A DNA stretch of 64,000 nt, taken from positions 1 to 64,000 of the forward strand of contig JAJFII010000098.1 in NCBI GenBank assembly GCA_021775095.1, in the 5' to 3' direction. The translations under genes and the position numbers were made by a program. This DNA comes from Rhodospirillales bacterium. GTDB lineage: Bacteria; Pseudomonadota; Alphaproteobacteria; Rhodospirillales; Casp-alpha2. Below, piece after piece: positions 1-8,504 of the stretch. The notes beneath the pieces are model-generated. The model worked only from the letters and a program-made list of their open reading frames with translations. It did no database searches and was not told the origin of the DNA. Position 1 is the first letter of the stretch. Every line of letters starts with the position of its first letter.

Positions 1-156
1 GCCGAGCGACGACATCGCCTGCGACAGGTCGCGGATTTCCTCGTCGTCCATGCGCTCAAACATCTTGGCCGAATTATCCTGGCCAATGGCCAGCATAAAG
101 ATCGCCGCTTTTTGTACGCCGGATAAACTCCGGTAATCGTCCTTTACGCGTGCCAT
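1..156 (-). CDS. fliG: Flagellar motor switch protein FliG (5' end only)
   Basis: The first 52 codons of FliG; the rest lies beyond the left edge. FliG is the C-ring protein that couples torque from the stator to the MS-ring protein FliF. The visible N-terminus (starting MARVKDDYRSLSGVQKAAIF, then MLAIGQDNSAKMFERMDDEE) is the FliG_N FliF-binding domain. The ATG at 156 follows a GGGAAG ribosome site. The gene lies 22 bases downstream of fliF on the same strand, the usual fliF-fliG order. Identification is firm although the motor and middle domains are not visible. Confidence 0.93.
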   Translation of the reverse strand, partial: MARVKDDYRSLSGVQKAAIFMLAIGQDNSAKMFERMDDEEIRDLSQAMSSLG

Positions 157-178
157 CGGTCTTCCCTAAACCATTCCG

Positions 179-1846
179 TTACGTCTCTTGATACATCCAT
201 GCACGGATAATCGAAAGGGCTTCGTCAGGATGTTTTTCAACAATTTCACCGACTTTCTTGACCGATGACGCTTTAACCCGGCCTTCAACACGGTCAATGT
301 CGATCAGTTCCTCAAACTGCTCTTCTTCACCACCGGCATCCGAGGGGGCCGGAACACCGGATCCACCACCGGGACCGGCCAGGGCGGGTGCGCCACCGGC
401 CTGATCGGCCAACAAACGCTCGCTTGCGGCCTGTGCCGCCGATGCAGCATTTGATGTCGCCTCGAAAGCCCTGGAGATGAGCGGGCGAACCACCAGCAGA
501 ATAACCAGCAGGGCAACAATTCCCAGGACCAGCATCTCGGCCACACGCAGCAAGTCATTTTTGCCCAACCCAAAGAACAAATTCAGAGGCTCATCTTCTT
601 CGACAAAGTCTCTGAACTCCATATTTATCACCTCAATTTGATCACCTCGGTCGGCGTCATAACCGATCGCACCTTTAACCAGAGTGGCCAGTAACTCCAT
701 TTCAACTTCTGAACGTGCCGTTGGCGTGCGTGTGCCGTCGTCCGCAATGGCGCGGTCGTAATCAACCAAAACGGCGACGGATAACTTTTTTATGGTACCA
801 GCCTCGCGAATATGATTGATAACCTTTTTGGAGATTTCGAAGTTAACTGTCTCTTCAGTGCGGTTTTCAGCCGACGTGCTCGATTGACTGTCGCCACCGT
901 CGGTATTGGCGTCTGGCAGGTTGGTGCCGACACTGACCGGCGGCGTGCCTTCGGCGTCGCGCGCCGACGCCGTCTCTTCGATCGACTGGGTCGAGCGGAC
1001 CACTTGCCCTTCCGGGTCATATTTTTCTTCGTTGGTACTGATCCGATCAAAATCCATTTCCGCGTGGACTTCTGCGCGAACCCGCCCAAAACCGACAGTC
1101 TTTTCGAGCAATTCTTCGATTGTCCGAGACAACCGGTTTTCCATGATCCGGTTTTTTTCTTCGATTTTTGAAGAAACTGCACCAACACTATCGCCGTCTT
1201 CAAATCCGGCGGCCAAAAGTTTACCCTTATTGTCAACCACGGAAATCCGTTCCGGTGTCAGGGAAGGAACCGCCGCCGCTACCAAATGCTGAATGGCAGA
1301 AACCTGTTCTCCGGTTAGTCGTGTTGAACCCCGCATCCGCAAAAAAACCGACGCACTTGGTTCCTGCTTTTGCCGGCTAAATAACTCCCGTTTCGGCATT
1401 ACCAGGTGGATACGCGCGCCCTTAACAGAGTTCAGGGACTCAATCGTACGCCCCAGTTCACCTTCCAGGGCGCGGATATAATTGACGTTTTGCATGAAAT
1501 TTGTTGTGCCAATGGATTCATTTTTATCAAAAAGCTCATACCCCAAGACACTGCCGCCAAGACCCTGCTCTGCCAGTTGCAGCCGAATACGAGTGACGTC
1601 ACTGGACGATACGAGAATTTCTTTGCCTCCCTGTTTGAGTTCATATTTTACACCCATGGTTTGCAATTGCGACGTGATCCGCGTGGAATCACCGGTTTCC
1701 AGGCTGCTGTATAGGGGTTCCATGCTGGGCGACGTAAACCGGGTTACAAAAATGATAAAGAAGGCAATAAGGGCAAGAAATACACCGCCGACTACTGCAA
1801 TACGTCCTGGTCCGATATTTTTGAGGGCTTGGCCTATGGTTTCCAC
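179..1846 (-). CDS. fliF: Flagellar MS-ring protein FliF
   Basis: FliF forms the membrane MS ring, the base on which rod, export gate and C ring assemble. The 555-aa protein has an N-terminal membrane helix (about residues 18-36), YscJ-type and FliF-type ring-building motifs (a conserved NYIRALEGELGRTI segment near 120-135), an acidic low-complexity loop (about 290-330), a second membrane helix (about 430-450) and a C-terminal cytoplasmic tail that binds FliG. Length matches the family (530-580 aa). It is first in a fliF-fliG operon reading leftwards. Upstream are about 190 bases of sequence, then the repeat element at 2038-2247. Confidence 0.97.
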   Translation of the reverse strand: METIGQALKNIGPGRIAVVGGVFLALIAFFIIFVTRFTSPSMEPLYSSLETGDSTRITSQLQTMGVKYELKQGGKEILVSSSDVTRIRLQLAEQGLGGSVLGYELFDKNESIGTTNFMQNVNYIRALEGELGRTIESLNSVKGARIHLVMPKRELFSRQKQEPSASVFLRMRGSTRLTGEQVSAIQHLVAAAVPSLTPERISVVDNKGKLLAAGFEDGDSVGAVSSKIEEKNRIMENRLSRTIEELLEKTVGFGRVRAEVHAEMDFDRISTNEEKYDPEGQVVRSTQSIEETASARDAEGTPPVSVGTNLPDANTDGGDSQSSTSAENRTEETVNFEISKKVINHIREAGTIKKLSVAVLVDYDRAIADDGTRTPTARSEVEMELLATLVKGAIGYDADRGDQIEVINMEFRDFVEEDEPLNLFFGLGKNDLLRVAEMLVLGIVALLVILLVVRPLISRAFEATSNAASAAQAASERLLADQAGGAPALAGPGGGSGVPAPSDAGGEEEQFEELIDIDRVEGRVKASSVKKVGEIVEKHPDEALSIIRAWMYQET

Positions 1847-2266
1847 GAATTATCCCCGTTCGTTGTTCTGAATTACAAAGACGAAGACCGCTGAACCTTA
1901 TCAAGAAGTGCTCATTCCGCCCTGTCTATGGACGCATCCTAACGCCAGGACTCTGAATAAGAAGTTAACAGTAGGCAAATTTTGCCCATCGGAAATATTT
2001 TTTGCCAGTGGGTACTTGTGGCTTTTCGGGCTCACGGGGCGAACTCTGACCCTGACCCTTAATTTCGTGCCAAGGAAAGCAACACAATCGGCTGTATCGG
2101 GTAACAGGCGCGACATTGTTACGGAATCAGACAACAAGACCTTCGGTGGTGGATAAAAGGCGGCGTTGCATTCCTTGCCCGATGTCTGGCACCGCACCGA
2201 CGCCCGCGCCTTATCGAACCAACCGTTCTGTCCCATCACAGGGCGTCCTATTGTCGCTGAAGTGAA
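1847..2266. other. Intergenic region between sciP and fliF
   Basis: This gap holds the fliF leader (1847 to about 2037) and a MITE-like repeat element (2038-2247). I could not assign a convincing -35/-10, sigma-54 or CtrA site in front of fliF. Two short ORFs here, one per strand, have no ribosome site and look like by-products of the repeat. Confidence 0.5.
2038..2247. repeat. MITE-like dispersed element, copy A
   Basis: About 210 bases that align along their whole length with 46859-47069. Shared blocks include a 12-base TGTATCGGGTAA, an ACGGAAT..ACAACA..CCTTC stretch, a perfect 14-base CATTCCTTGCCCGA and an ATCGAACC/AACCGTTC segment. The left end (ACTCTGACC, then CCTTAATTTCGTGC) also resembles the arms of the inverted-repeat element at 55405-55666. 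The element lies upstream of fliF and downstream of sciP. It has no convincing coding frame. That it is mobile is inferred from repetition and ends, not shown directly. Confidence 0.6.
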
Positions 2267-2617
2267 CTAGGATTTGCGTTTTATCTCGTCCGGGCGGGCG
2301 TTATTTTTGCGGTATTTCTTAATTTTTGTTGTCCGCAATCCCTTGACACCGTGGCTTTCCAGCAAACGCTGCCAGGACCTGAATTCATCGACCGTTAAAT
2401 TGTATCTTTTGCAAGCTTCGTCGAGAGTTAACAAACCGCCTCTCACACCCGCCACGACCTCGGCTTTTCGCCGAATTACCCAGCGTTTGGTCGTTGGTTC
2501 CGGAAGATCTTCGAGGGACATTTGTTTGCCTAAGGGACCGATGACCGGCCCTTGGCGGAGAGTGGGTATCCGCTCCGCATCGCGGTTCGGTGTCTGATGT
2601 GAGGTCCTGTTTGTCAC
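2267..2617 (-). CDS. sciP: CtrA inhibitor SciP (DUF1153 family)
   Basis: A 116-aa DNA-binding protein of the DUF1153/SciP family. In Caulobacter SciP binds CtrA and blocks its activation of cell-cycle and flagellar promoters. The family signature is clear: VIGPLGKQMSLEDLP, then TKRWVIRRKAEVVAGVRGG, LLTLDEACKRYNLTVDEF and SWQRLLESHGVKGLR, a helix-turn-helix-like core at about residues 45-100. Usual family length is about 90-95 aa, and the extra residues are at the N-terminus, so the true start may be internal. It is transcribed divergently from the TPR gene at 2785. A CtrA-box-like site sits in the shared promoter region. Confidence 0.9.
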   Translation of the reverse strand: MTNRTSHQTPNRDAERIPTLRQGPVIGPLGKQMSLEDLPEPTTKRWVIRRKAEVVAGVRGGLLTLDEACKRYNLTVDEFRSWQRLLESHGVKGLRTTKIKKYRKNNARPDEIKRKS

Positions 2618-2666
2618 AGTGATGGGGTTTCCTGTTGTGGCGTTTGCAAACTTTAGACCGAGGCTC

Positions 2667-2681
2667 TTAAAGAAAGACTAA
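2667..2681. promoter_or_regulatory. Candidate CtrA binding site
   Basis: TTAA, seven bases, then CTAA: one mismatch from the alphaproteobacterial CtrA consensus TTAA-N7-TTAA. It lies 50 bases upstream of sciP and about 104 bases upstream of the divergent TPR gene. A further TTAAC half-site lies at about 2691. sciP is itself CtrA-activated in Caulobacter, so the position makes sense, but a site this short can arise by chance. Confidence 0.4.
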
Positions 2682-2784
2682 AAAATGTGGTTAACAGGAT
2701 GTTGACGATAAAAAACACGCATTTGTTTGGTTTTACGTTGCAGGGATTGCTGATTAAAGTGGCGGCAACCACCAAGGGACGGGT

Positions 2785-4734
2785 ATGGCATCAAACAAAA
2801 GAAAATCGGCTAAACGAAATTCCCGGACAGGCAGGAAGAAAGTCGACTTAGCGGTTGCAGGGGCCCTTGATCACGCCACCGAACTCCACCGAACCGGCGA
2901 CCTGGAACGGGCGCAACAGGCCTATATGGCTCTCCTGCGCCGGGTACCGAACCATGGCCGTTGTCTGTATCTGTTAGGTCGCCTGTACAGTCAGCAGGGC
3001 GACCTCGAGCAGGCCGCATCACACATGGCCCGGGGACTTGCGTTGGATTCTTCTTCGGCGTCGGGATTTAACAATCTGGGTACCGTTTATCAGCGGCTGG
3101 ACCAGCGTGACGAGGCGGAAAGCTGTTTTGTTGCGGCGCTGGAAAAAGACCCGGAGTTGATCGAAGCGCTGATAAACCTGGGCAGTTTACATCAGACAAA
3201 CAACAGAACTTCCCAAGCGGAGAGCTGTTTTCGTGCGGCCCTGGCAAAGGATCCGGCGTCGGCCCAGGCTGCGGTAAATCTGGGAGCCATATTGCGCCTG
3301 AAGGGAGACCTCGACGCTGCCGAACGGGTCCTCAGAAAACCCATTGATCAAGGCACAGAACTGGCATCAGCCCACAACAATCTGGGGGTTGTTCTGCATG
3401 AACAGGGACGATTGATGGACGCCTTTTCGGCCTTCAAAAAAGCCCTCGAGTTAGCGCCCGATTATGTCGAAGCCTACACCAATCTGGGAACCGTATTTCG
3501 GGATCAGAACCAATGGGACGGAGCTCTCGCCTGTTATAACAAGGCATTGGCTCTGGATGAAACCTGGGTCGATGCCCATAACAACAAAGGGGCCGTTTTG
3601 CAAAGCCAGGGCAAGTGGCCGCAAGCAATAATTCATTTCAAGCGGGCCGACACCCTAAAACCGGACTATCCGCCGGCTTTGACCAATCTGGCCACCATTC
3701 TGCATAAATCCGGGCGACATGGCGAAGCCCAGGCACTGTACGAGCGCGCCATCGCAATCGACCCGGCTTACCCGCAGGCGCATTTTGGTTTGGCCGAGTT
3801 GTTATTATTCCTGGGTGATGATTTGCAACGGGGATGGCGTGAACACTTTTGGCGCTGGAAAAGGAAGGAACTGCAGGATCAATGGCGTCATTTTCCTTGC
3901 CCGCTTTGGCGCGGGCAACCGTTGCAAGACAAAAAGATTTTGGTTTGGGGCGAGCAGGGGATTGGTGAGGAAATCCTCTACGCAACCATGGTTCCGGAGT
4001 TGGCGGATCTGGCAGCGTCGGTATACCTGGAATGTGAGCCGCGGCTGCTTGGATTATTTGCGCCAGCTTTTCCCAATGTGTCCTGTTTTGCACGGGACGA
4101 CACCCGAATAAAAGACCTGGATGTCGATTATCATTGTGCGGCGGCGGATCTTGGTGCCTGGCTGCGACCGAATTTGGATGGGTTTCCAAAAAGAAAGGCC
4201 CTCTTCGCCGCCGATCCAGGACAAACAGACGCCCTGCGTCGGTCCTACCGGGCAAATAACGGTGGCCCGCTAATCGGCATTTCCTGGCACAGTAAAAACC
4301 CGGATATGGGATGGGAAAAGTCCATCGATCTGGGGGCATGGGAGCGCCTGTTCCGCAGCGTCGGCCCTGCGACATTTGTTGACTTGCAATATGGCGATAC
4401 GGAGAAACAGAGAAGCCAATTGGAGGTAACGACCGGGATCACCTTGTTGCATGACCCGAGCATTGATCAAATGCACGATCTAACGGCATTTGCCGCCCAG
4501 GTTGCGGCCATGGATCTGGTTGTTTCCATATCCAATAGCACGGTGCACATGGCCGGTGCCTTGGGTGTGCCGACATGGGCTTTGCTGTCGTCGGCACCCC
4601 TGTGGCGCTGGTTCAAAGACCGGCAGGATTGCCCGTGGTACCCATCGGTCCGGTTTTTTCGCCAGGCGCAGTTGGGAAACTGGGATCAGGTGATTGACCA
4701 GGTGACGGCGGAAATTGTCTCTCAATACAAATGA
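2785..4734 (+). CDS. TPR protein with GT9/OGT-like glycosyltransferase domain
   Basis: A 649-aa cytoplasmic protein. After a basic N-terminus, about nine TPR units run from residue 25 to about 345 (motifs such as FNNLGTVYQRLDQRDEAESC and AHNNLGVVLHEQGRLMDAFS). A C-terminal domain (about 370-640) follows with features of the heptosyltransferase/SPINDLY-like GT-B fold: a KILVWGEQGIGEEILYATM segment, a GISWHSKNP motif and a late VVSISNSTVHMAGALGVPTW motif, the usual nucleotide-sugar-binding region. It has the same architecture as the gene at 10523-12346. Such proteins in flagellar clusters are thought to glycosylate flagellin or other axial proteins; that role is inferred. It converges with flgE. 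Confidence 0.8.
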   Translation: MASNKRKSAKRNSRTGRKKVDLAVAGALDHATELHRTGDLERAQQAYMALLRRVPNHGRCLYLLGRLYSQQGDLEQAASHMARGLALDSSSASGFNNLGTVYQRLDQRDEAESCFVAALEKDPELIEALINLGSLHQTNNRTSQAESCFRAALAKDPASAQAAVNLGAILRLKGDLDAAERVLRKPIDQGTELASAHNNLGVVLHEQGRLMDAFSAFKKALELAPDYVEAYTNLGTVFRDQNQWDGALACYNKALALDETWVDAHNNKGAVLQSQGKWPQAIIHFKRADTLKPDYPPALTNLATILHKSGRHGEAQALYERAIAIDPAYPQAHFGLAELLLFLGDDLQRGWREHFWRWKRKELQDQWRHFPCPLWRGQPLQDKKILVWGEQGIGEEILYATMVPELADLAASVYLECEPRLLGLFAPAFPNVSCFARDDTRIKDLDVDYHCAAADLGAWLRPNLDGFPKRKALFAADPGQTDALRRSYRANNGGPLIGISWHSKNPDMGWEKSIDLGAWERLFRSVGPATFVDLQYGDTEKQRSQLEVTTGITLLHDPSIDQMHDLTAFAAQVAAMDLVVSISNSTVHMAGALGVPTWALLSSAPLWRWFKDRQDCPWYPSVRFFRQAQLGNWDQVIDQVTAEIVSQYK

Positions 4735-4784
4735 GCGCGGGATATTTTCGGGCTCGCCGAAATTATTTGCAAGCGCGGAGCTTG

Positions 4785-4807
4785 AAAATAAATGGCCCAA
4801 AGGGCCC
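4785..4807 (-). terminator. Probable terminator of the fliK-flgD-flgE operon
   Basis: On the minus strand a GGCCC-TTT-GGGCC hairpin (4794-4806) is followed by ATTTATTTT. It sits between the convergent ends of the TPR gene and flgE. The stem is short (5 bp) and the T-run imperfect. Confidence 0.45.
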
Positions 4808-4870
4808 GGCAATGATCCGAAGACCATCACCGGACCCCTTGGGTTGGGACGGTGGGTTGTGGAATAGCGG

Positions 4871-7690
4871 TTAACGTTTCACTCTCAACAGTTCTTCAAG
4901 CATCTCGTCGGCGGTGGAAATGATTTTAGCGGCTGCCGAGAAGGCCCGTTGAACGACAATCATCTTGGTAAATTCCGTACCAATATCGACGGTCGACTGC
5001 TCCAGCGATGCCTGTGTCATCTGTCCGGCGGGGCCATTGTCGGCGGTCCTGAGAGTTGGGTCGCCTGAAGCTTCCGTCGAATTCCAGACGTTACCCGTTC
5101 GGTTGCCAAGCGAGTTGACGTTAACGAATGTGGCGAGGGGGATCTGGAAAACCGGTCGGGTTTCACCGTTGTCGAACAGCGCCGTGACCAGGCCATTGGT
5201 GCCGATGGTAACCCCGGCGAAGGTCCCGAACTGGGAGCCGTTTTGGGTAATAAAGGCCGGCGTGAACTCGCCACCAAACTGGGTCATGCCGTTGGCTTCA
5301 CCGACGTTGCCAAAGTCCAGGGTGATCTGCGGACTGTTGGAGGGATCATCGTCCATGTTGGCCGAGCCGTTCTCAAAGTTCAATATTTCGGCTTCAACAA
5401 TATTGATAGCGGTCGGCAATCCGTTGGAGTCGAAAACAATGGCGTTGGATTTATCAATGGTGAAGGCGGTGCCACTGACATAAGGACTGGTTCCATCAGG
5501 ATGGGTCGGAACATTGGCGGTGGTGGCAAACGTGAAGGTTGCCGTATAGGAGGTATTTAAAGTTGACAGCATCAGTGTATCGACGCCACCGGAGTTTGAG
5601 TCCTGGCGGGTTCTGACCGTATCAGAGCCGGCTGCAAATTGCGGATCGGCGGTTTCAATTGCCGTTTCCAGATTAGCAACAACGGTCGCGATGTCTGCGC
5701 CAATAACCACAGTTGTTCGACCCGCCGTAATGCCGCCACCTGACAGGTTGGTGGCACTGGCCGTTGTCGTAATGGCGGTACCTGCCGCCGTCGCCGTGAC
5801 CGTAACAACGCCCAAGGCCGACGTCACAGGGTCCAACAAAGCCGCACTGAGACCCGTGTCGAGCAAGTTTGCGACCTTTGCTGCGATATTGGTCAGATAT
5901 TGGGTTTGGGTCGCGGTACCACCACCGCCAATACCATCGGCCGTCAGGTCGTTGGCAATGACCGTATAGGTCTCCGAGCCGCCCCCGCCATTGACGGTAA
6001 TAACGTCGCCAACTTCATAAACTCCGGTCAACGTTATGGTATCGATCTGGGCGACGTTACCAGAGTTTGTGGTGCTGGTGGTTGTTGAAAATGCCGTGTT
6101 TACCGCATCTGCGGTGATTGTAATCACTGCCCCTGACGCCGTTGCACTAATGACGGCTGCACCGGTACCCGCCGTGATGTCCGCCGCGACTTTGGTTGCT
6201 ATATTTGCCAGTGCAGTGGTGGAGCTTCCGGCGACGATACCGCCGGTGCCATCGCCATTTGCGGTCAGATCATTCAAGACAACCGTGTAGAGTTCTGCCG
6301 CCAGGGCGTTGGTTACTATTGAAACGATATCTCCCACTTCGTAGGTACCGGACAGGGTTACGGTCTCAACTTCCGCAACAAGTGCAGCGGCTGTAACGGT
6401 CTCAACAGCGGCACCAATAACTTCGGTTGCGGCACCTGAGTTCGGAGTTGTCGTTGCCGCCGTGGCGGTTTGTGTGTCGTCGTTTCCGGACGCCTCAAAC
6501 TCGTAGGTAATACCGTTAATAACAGCCGTGTCGCCGTCGGCGGGAACCGAACCAAATTTAAACTGTTCATAATCCCGGTAACCGGCCGAGGTTTGTCGGA
6601 CGGTAAATAATACCTGCTGATTGGTCGCCGGTGCGCCCGTAGATGTCAAAAGGCCGGTTGGATTAATCGCAATGGCTTTGGTGCCGTCGTCTTCGATCAA
6701 TACAGTTGTCGAATTGCCCGGATCGACCTTCAGGCGGGCATTTGTCGTATCGAAGTCACTGTCCGTTGCAATCACCATATCGATGAGAGCGGCCACATCC
6801 TGGGCCGTTGTCGAGGTCGAGGTTTGGGTAACCCGGGTATTGCCCGTTGTGATCGTCGCATCCGCTGAGAACTCGTAGGTTATTCCGTCAATGGCAACGG
6901 TGGCACCTTCGTTGGGTTTGGCAACAAACTCGAGCTGGCCAATGCTTTTGTAGGCGCCACCGCTGGAATCTTCCAGGGTCAGGACCGCGGCACCGGGGGG
7001 CGGCTGGGTGGTCGCATCCCATTGATTGTCGCGGGCCTGTTTGGTGTAAACCACACTCATGGTGTTGGCGTTACCCAGGGTATCGAAAAACTGAACGTCG
7101 GTTTTGTGGGTTTGGCCTGCGGTATCATTTGACGGCAGGTTGGCACCGATGCCGATGGTTGTTGTCGCAGCCGCTGTGCCGCCGACCCGGTTCAGATTGA
7201 CGGTCGCCAGGTAATCCGTGGAAATGACGTTTTGGTTGGGAATGCTTAAGGATTCATTGTTCGGCGTGACGGTGCCATTAGCCGTTACCGGCCAGGCCTG
7301 CAGATAAAACCCGGACGTATTACGCAAAAATCCTTCATTGTCCTGGAAAAATGAGCCGGCCCGGGTAAACAGGAATTCGTTGTTGATGGTGGGTGTGGCG
7401 GATTCGTTGACAACAAAATATCCGGCACCGGAGATGGCGACATCGGTTTGTGAGGTTGATGAAGCCAACAACCCCTGAACGCCTGTATCCTGGCGCGGTC
7501 GTGACTGCACGCCACCGGCTGAATAGAAGGTCGATGAGGTTTGTGTGGTTACCAGAGTCTGGAAATCAACCTGGGTATTTTTATAGCCCACGGTTGAGAC
7601 GTTGGTAATGTTGTCGGAAATCGCTCCCATGGCGCTGGATTGTGCCGTAAGGCCTGAAACGCCTGAGCTTAATGCACCGAACAAACTCAT
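4871..7690 (-). CDS. flgE: Flagellar hook protein FlgE, greatly enlarged
   Basis: FlgE is the subunit of the flagellar hook. The ends are standard: an N-terminal rod/hook signature (SSGVSGLTAQSSAMGAISDN, ITNVSTVGYKNTQVDFQT) and a C-terminal FTKMIVVQRAFSAAAKIIST heptad region. The protein is 939 aa against roughly 400 in enterics. The excess lies between about residues 245 and 725 as Thr/Ala-rich beta modules. Two copies of a VxTVTLxGxYEVGD..YTV module occur near 437-657, and two GITYEF-containing units precede them. The same module occurs in the flagellin and in the second FlgE. It is last in the fliK-flgD-flgE operon. It has no signal peptide, as expected for a type III export substrate. Confidence 0.93.
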   Translation of the reverse strand: MSLFGALSSGVSGLTAQSSAMGAISDNITNVSTVGYKNTQVDFQTLVTTQTSSTFYSAGGVQSRPRQDTGVQGLLASSTSQTDVAISGAGYFVVNESATPTINNEFLFTRAGSFFQDNEGFLRNTSGFYLQAWPVTANGTVTPNNESLSIPNQNVISTDYLATVNLNRVGGTAAATTTIGIGANLPSNDTAGQTHKTDVQFFDTLGNANTMSVVYTKQARDNQWDATTQPPPGAAVLTLEDSSGGAYKSIGQLEFVAKPNEGATVAIDGITYEFSADATITTGNTRVTQTSTSTTAQDVAALIDMVIATDSDFDTTNARLKVDPGNSTTVLIEDDGTKAIAINPTGLLTSTGAPATNQQVLFTVRQTSAGYRDYEQFKFGSVPADGDTAVINGITYEFEASGNDDTQTATAATTTPNSGAATEVIGAAVETVTAAALVAEVETVTLSGTYEVGDIVSIVTNALAAELYTVVLNDLTANGDGTGGIVAGSSTTALANIATKVAADITAGTGAAVISATASGAVITITADAVNTAFSTTTSTTNSGNVAQIDTITLTGVYEVGDVITVNGGGGSETYTVIANDLTADGIGGGGTATQTQYLTNIAAKVANLLDTGLSAALLDPVTSALGVVTVTATAAGTAITTTASATNLSGGGITAGRTTVVIGADIATVVANLETAIETADPQFAAGSDTVRTRQDSNSGGVDTLMLSTLNTSYTATFTFATTANVPTHPDGTSPYVSGTAFTIDKSNAIVFDSNGLPTAINIVEAEILNFENGSANMDDDPSNSPQITLDFGNVGEANGMTQFGGEFTPAFITQNGSQFGTFAGVTIGTNGLVTALFDNGETRPVFQIPLATFVNVNSLGNRTGNVWNSTEASGDPTLRTADNGPAGQMTQASLEQSTVDIGTEFTKMIVVQRAFSAAAKIISTADEMLEELLRVKR

Positions 7691-7774
7691 TTTAATTCTC
7701 CTTCCGTCCGCCGACCGTTTTGTCGGATCGAATGACTCATTAAATGTTGTGTCGTCCCAAAGGGGACCAAAACC

Positions 7775-8473
7775 TTATTCCGTTGTCGTCTCTGCGAGGC
7801 CTTTGCGTACCGACAGGATCTTGCTTTGTTCAACCGTTTGGTTGCCGTTGATAAACAGTTTGCCGATGCCGTCATCAACGCCCGCTCCGGTGACCGGGCC
7901 GACCACCAGATGTTCAATGCTGTCGATCAGGTTGCCCGAGGAGTCCTTGCCGCTGACCAAAAGGGTGTAGGTGCCGTCCGCCAACTGCCGACCGTTTTTG
8001 TCCGTGCCGTCCCATTTGATGGTATGTTTGCCGGCACTGGTATCGGCGTCGGCGTAAAATACATTGAGACCGCTGGAGTTGGCGATGTTAACGGTACCAC
8101 TGGCGACGCCGGTTGGCATCACATAGGAAAATTCCGCGTAACCATCGGCCAAAGGCAATTCCTGGCTGAAGAACTCAACCTGGTTGCCGATGAAGTCGAC
8201 CATTGAGGCGATCTGACTGGTCTCCTGCAGGTTCAACATTTTTTCCAGATTGGAGTTTTGGTAAATCTGCTGCTCGACACTGGCAAACTGAACCAGCTGG
8301 GAGGTGAATTCAGTCGCGTCCATGGGGTCGAGGGGATCCTGGTTCTGTAGCTGGGTGACCAGCAGCGTCAGAAAATGGTTAAGGTCCTCGTCTAACTTCG
8401 CCTTGGCGGCATCGGACTCGGTACCGCTGGTCGCGGTGTTCGCCGATGTGGTATCTGTGCTGCCGAGTATCAT
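7775..8473 (-). CDS. flgD: Flagellar hook capping protein FlgD
   Basis: FlgD caps the growing hook so that FlgE subunits can polymerise, and is then replaced by FlgK. The 232-aa protein has the FlgD N-terminal signature (LNHFLTLLVTQLQNQDPLDP, then MDATEFTSQLVQFASVEQQI) followed by FlgD Ig-like and tudor-like domains (about 100-215; HTIKWDGTDKNGRQLADGTY). I chose ATG 8473 because GAGGAAG lies just upstream and because this start ends the overlap with fliK that the longer frame (to 8572) would cause. It sits between fliK and flgE on the minus strand. Confidence 0.95.
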   Translation of the reverse strand: MILGSTDTTSANTATSGTESDAAKAKLDEDLNHFLTLLVTQLQNQDPLDPMDATEFTSQLVQFASVEQQIYQNSNLEKMLNLQETSQIASMVDFIGNQVEFFSQELPLADGYAEFSYVMPTGVASGTVNIANSSGLNVFYADADTSAGKHTIKWDGTDKNGRQLADGTYTLLVSGKDSSGNLIDSIEHLVVGPVTGAGVDDGIGKLFINGNQTVEQSKILSVRKGLAETTTE

Positions 8474-8504
8474 TGTGTCTGCTTCCTCTATTGAAAGACG
8501 TTGT

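Noticed and set aside
1901-2239. Open frame inside repeat copy A, with a similar short one in copy B (46887-47075)
   Set aside because: Shared words result from DNA similarity of the elements; frames have different ends, no ribosome site and no family.
3638-4375. A 245-codon minus-strand open frame inside the TPR/glycosyltransferase gene
   Set aside because: Antisense shadow rich in Pro, Arg and His; the plus-strand gene has clear domains.
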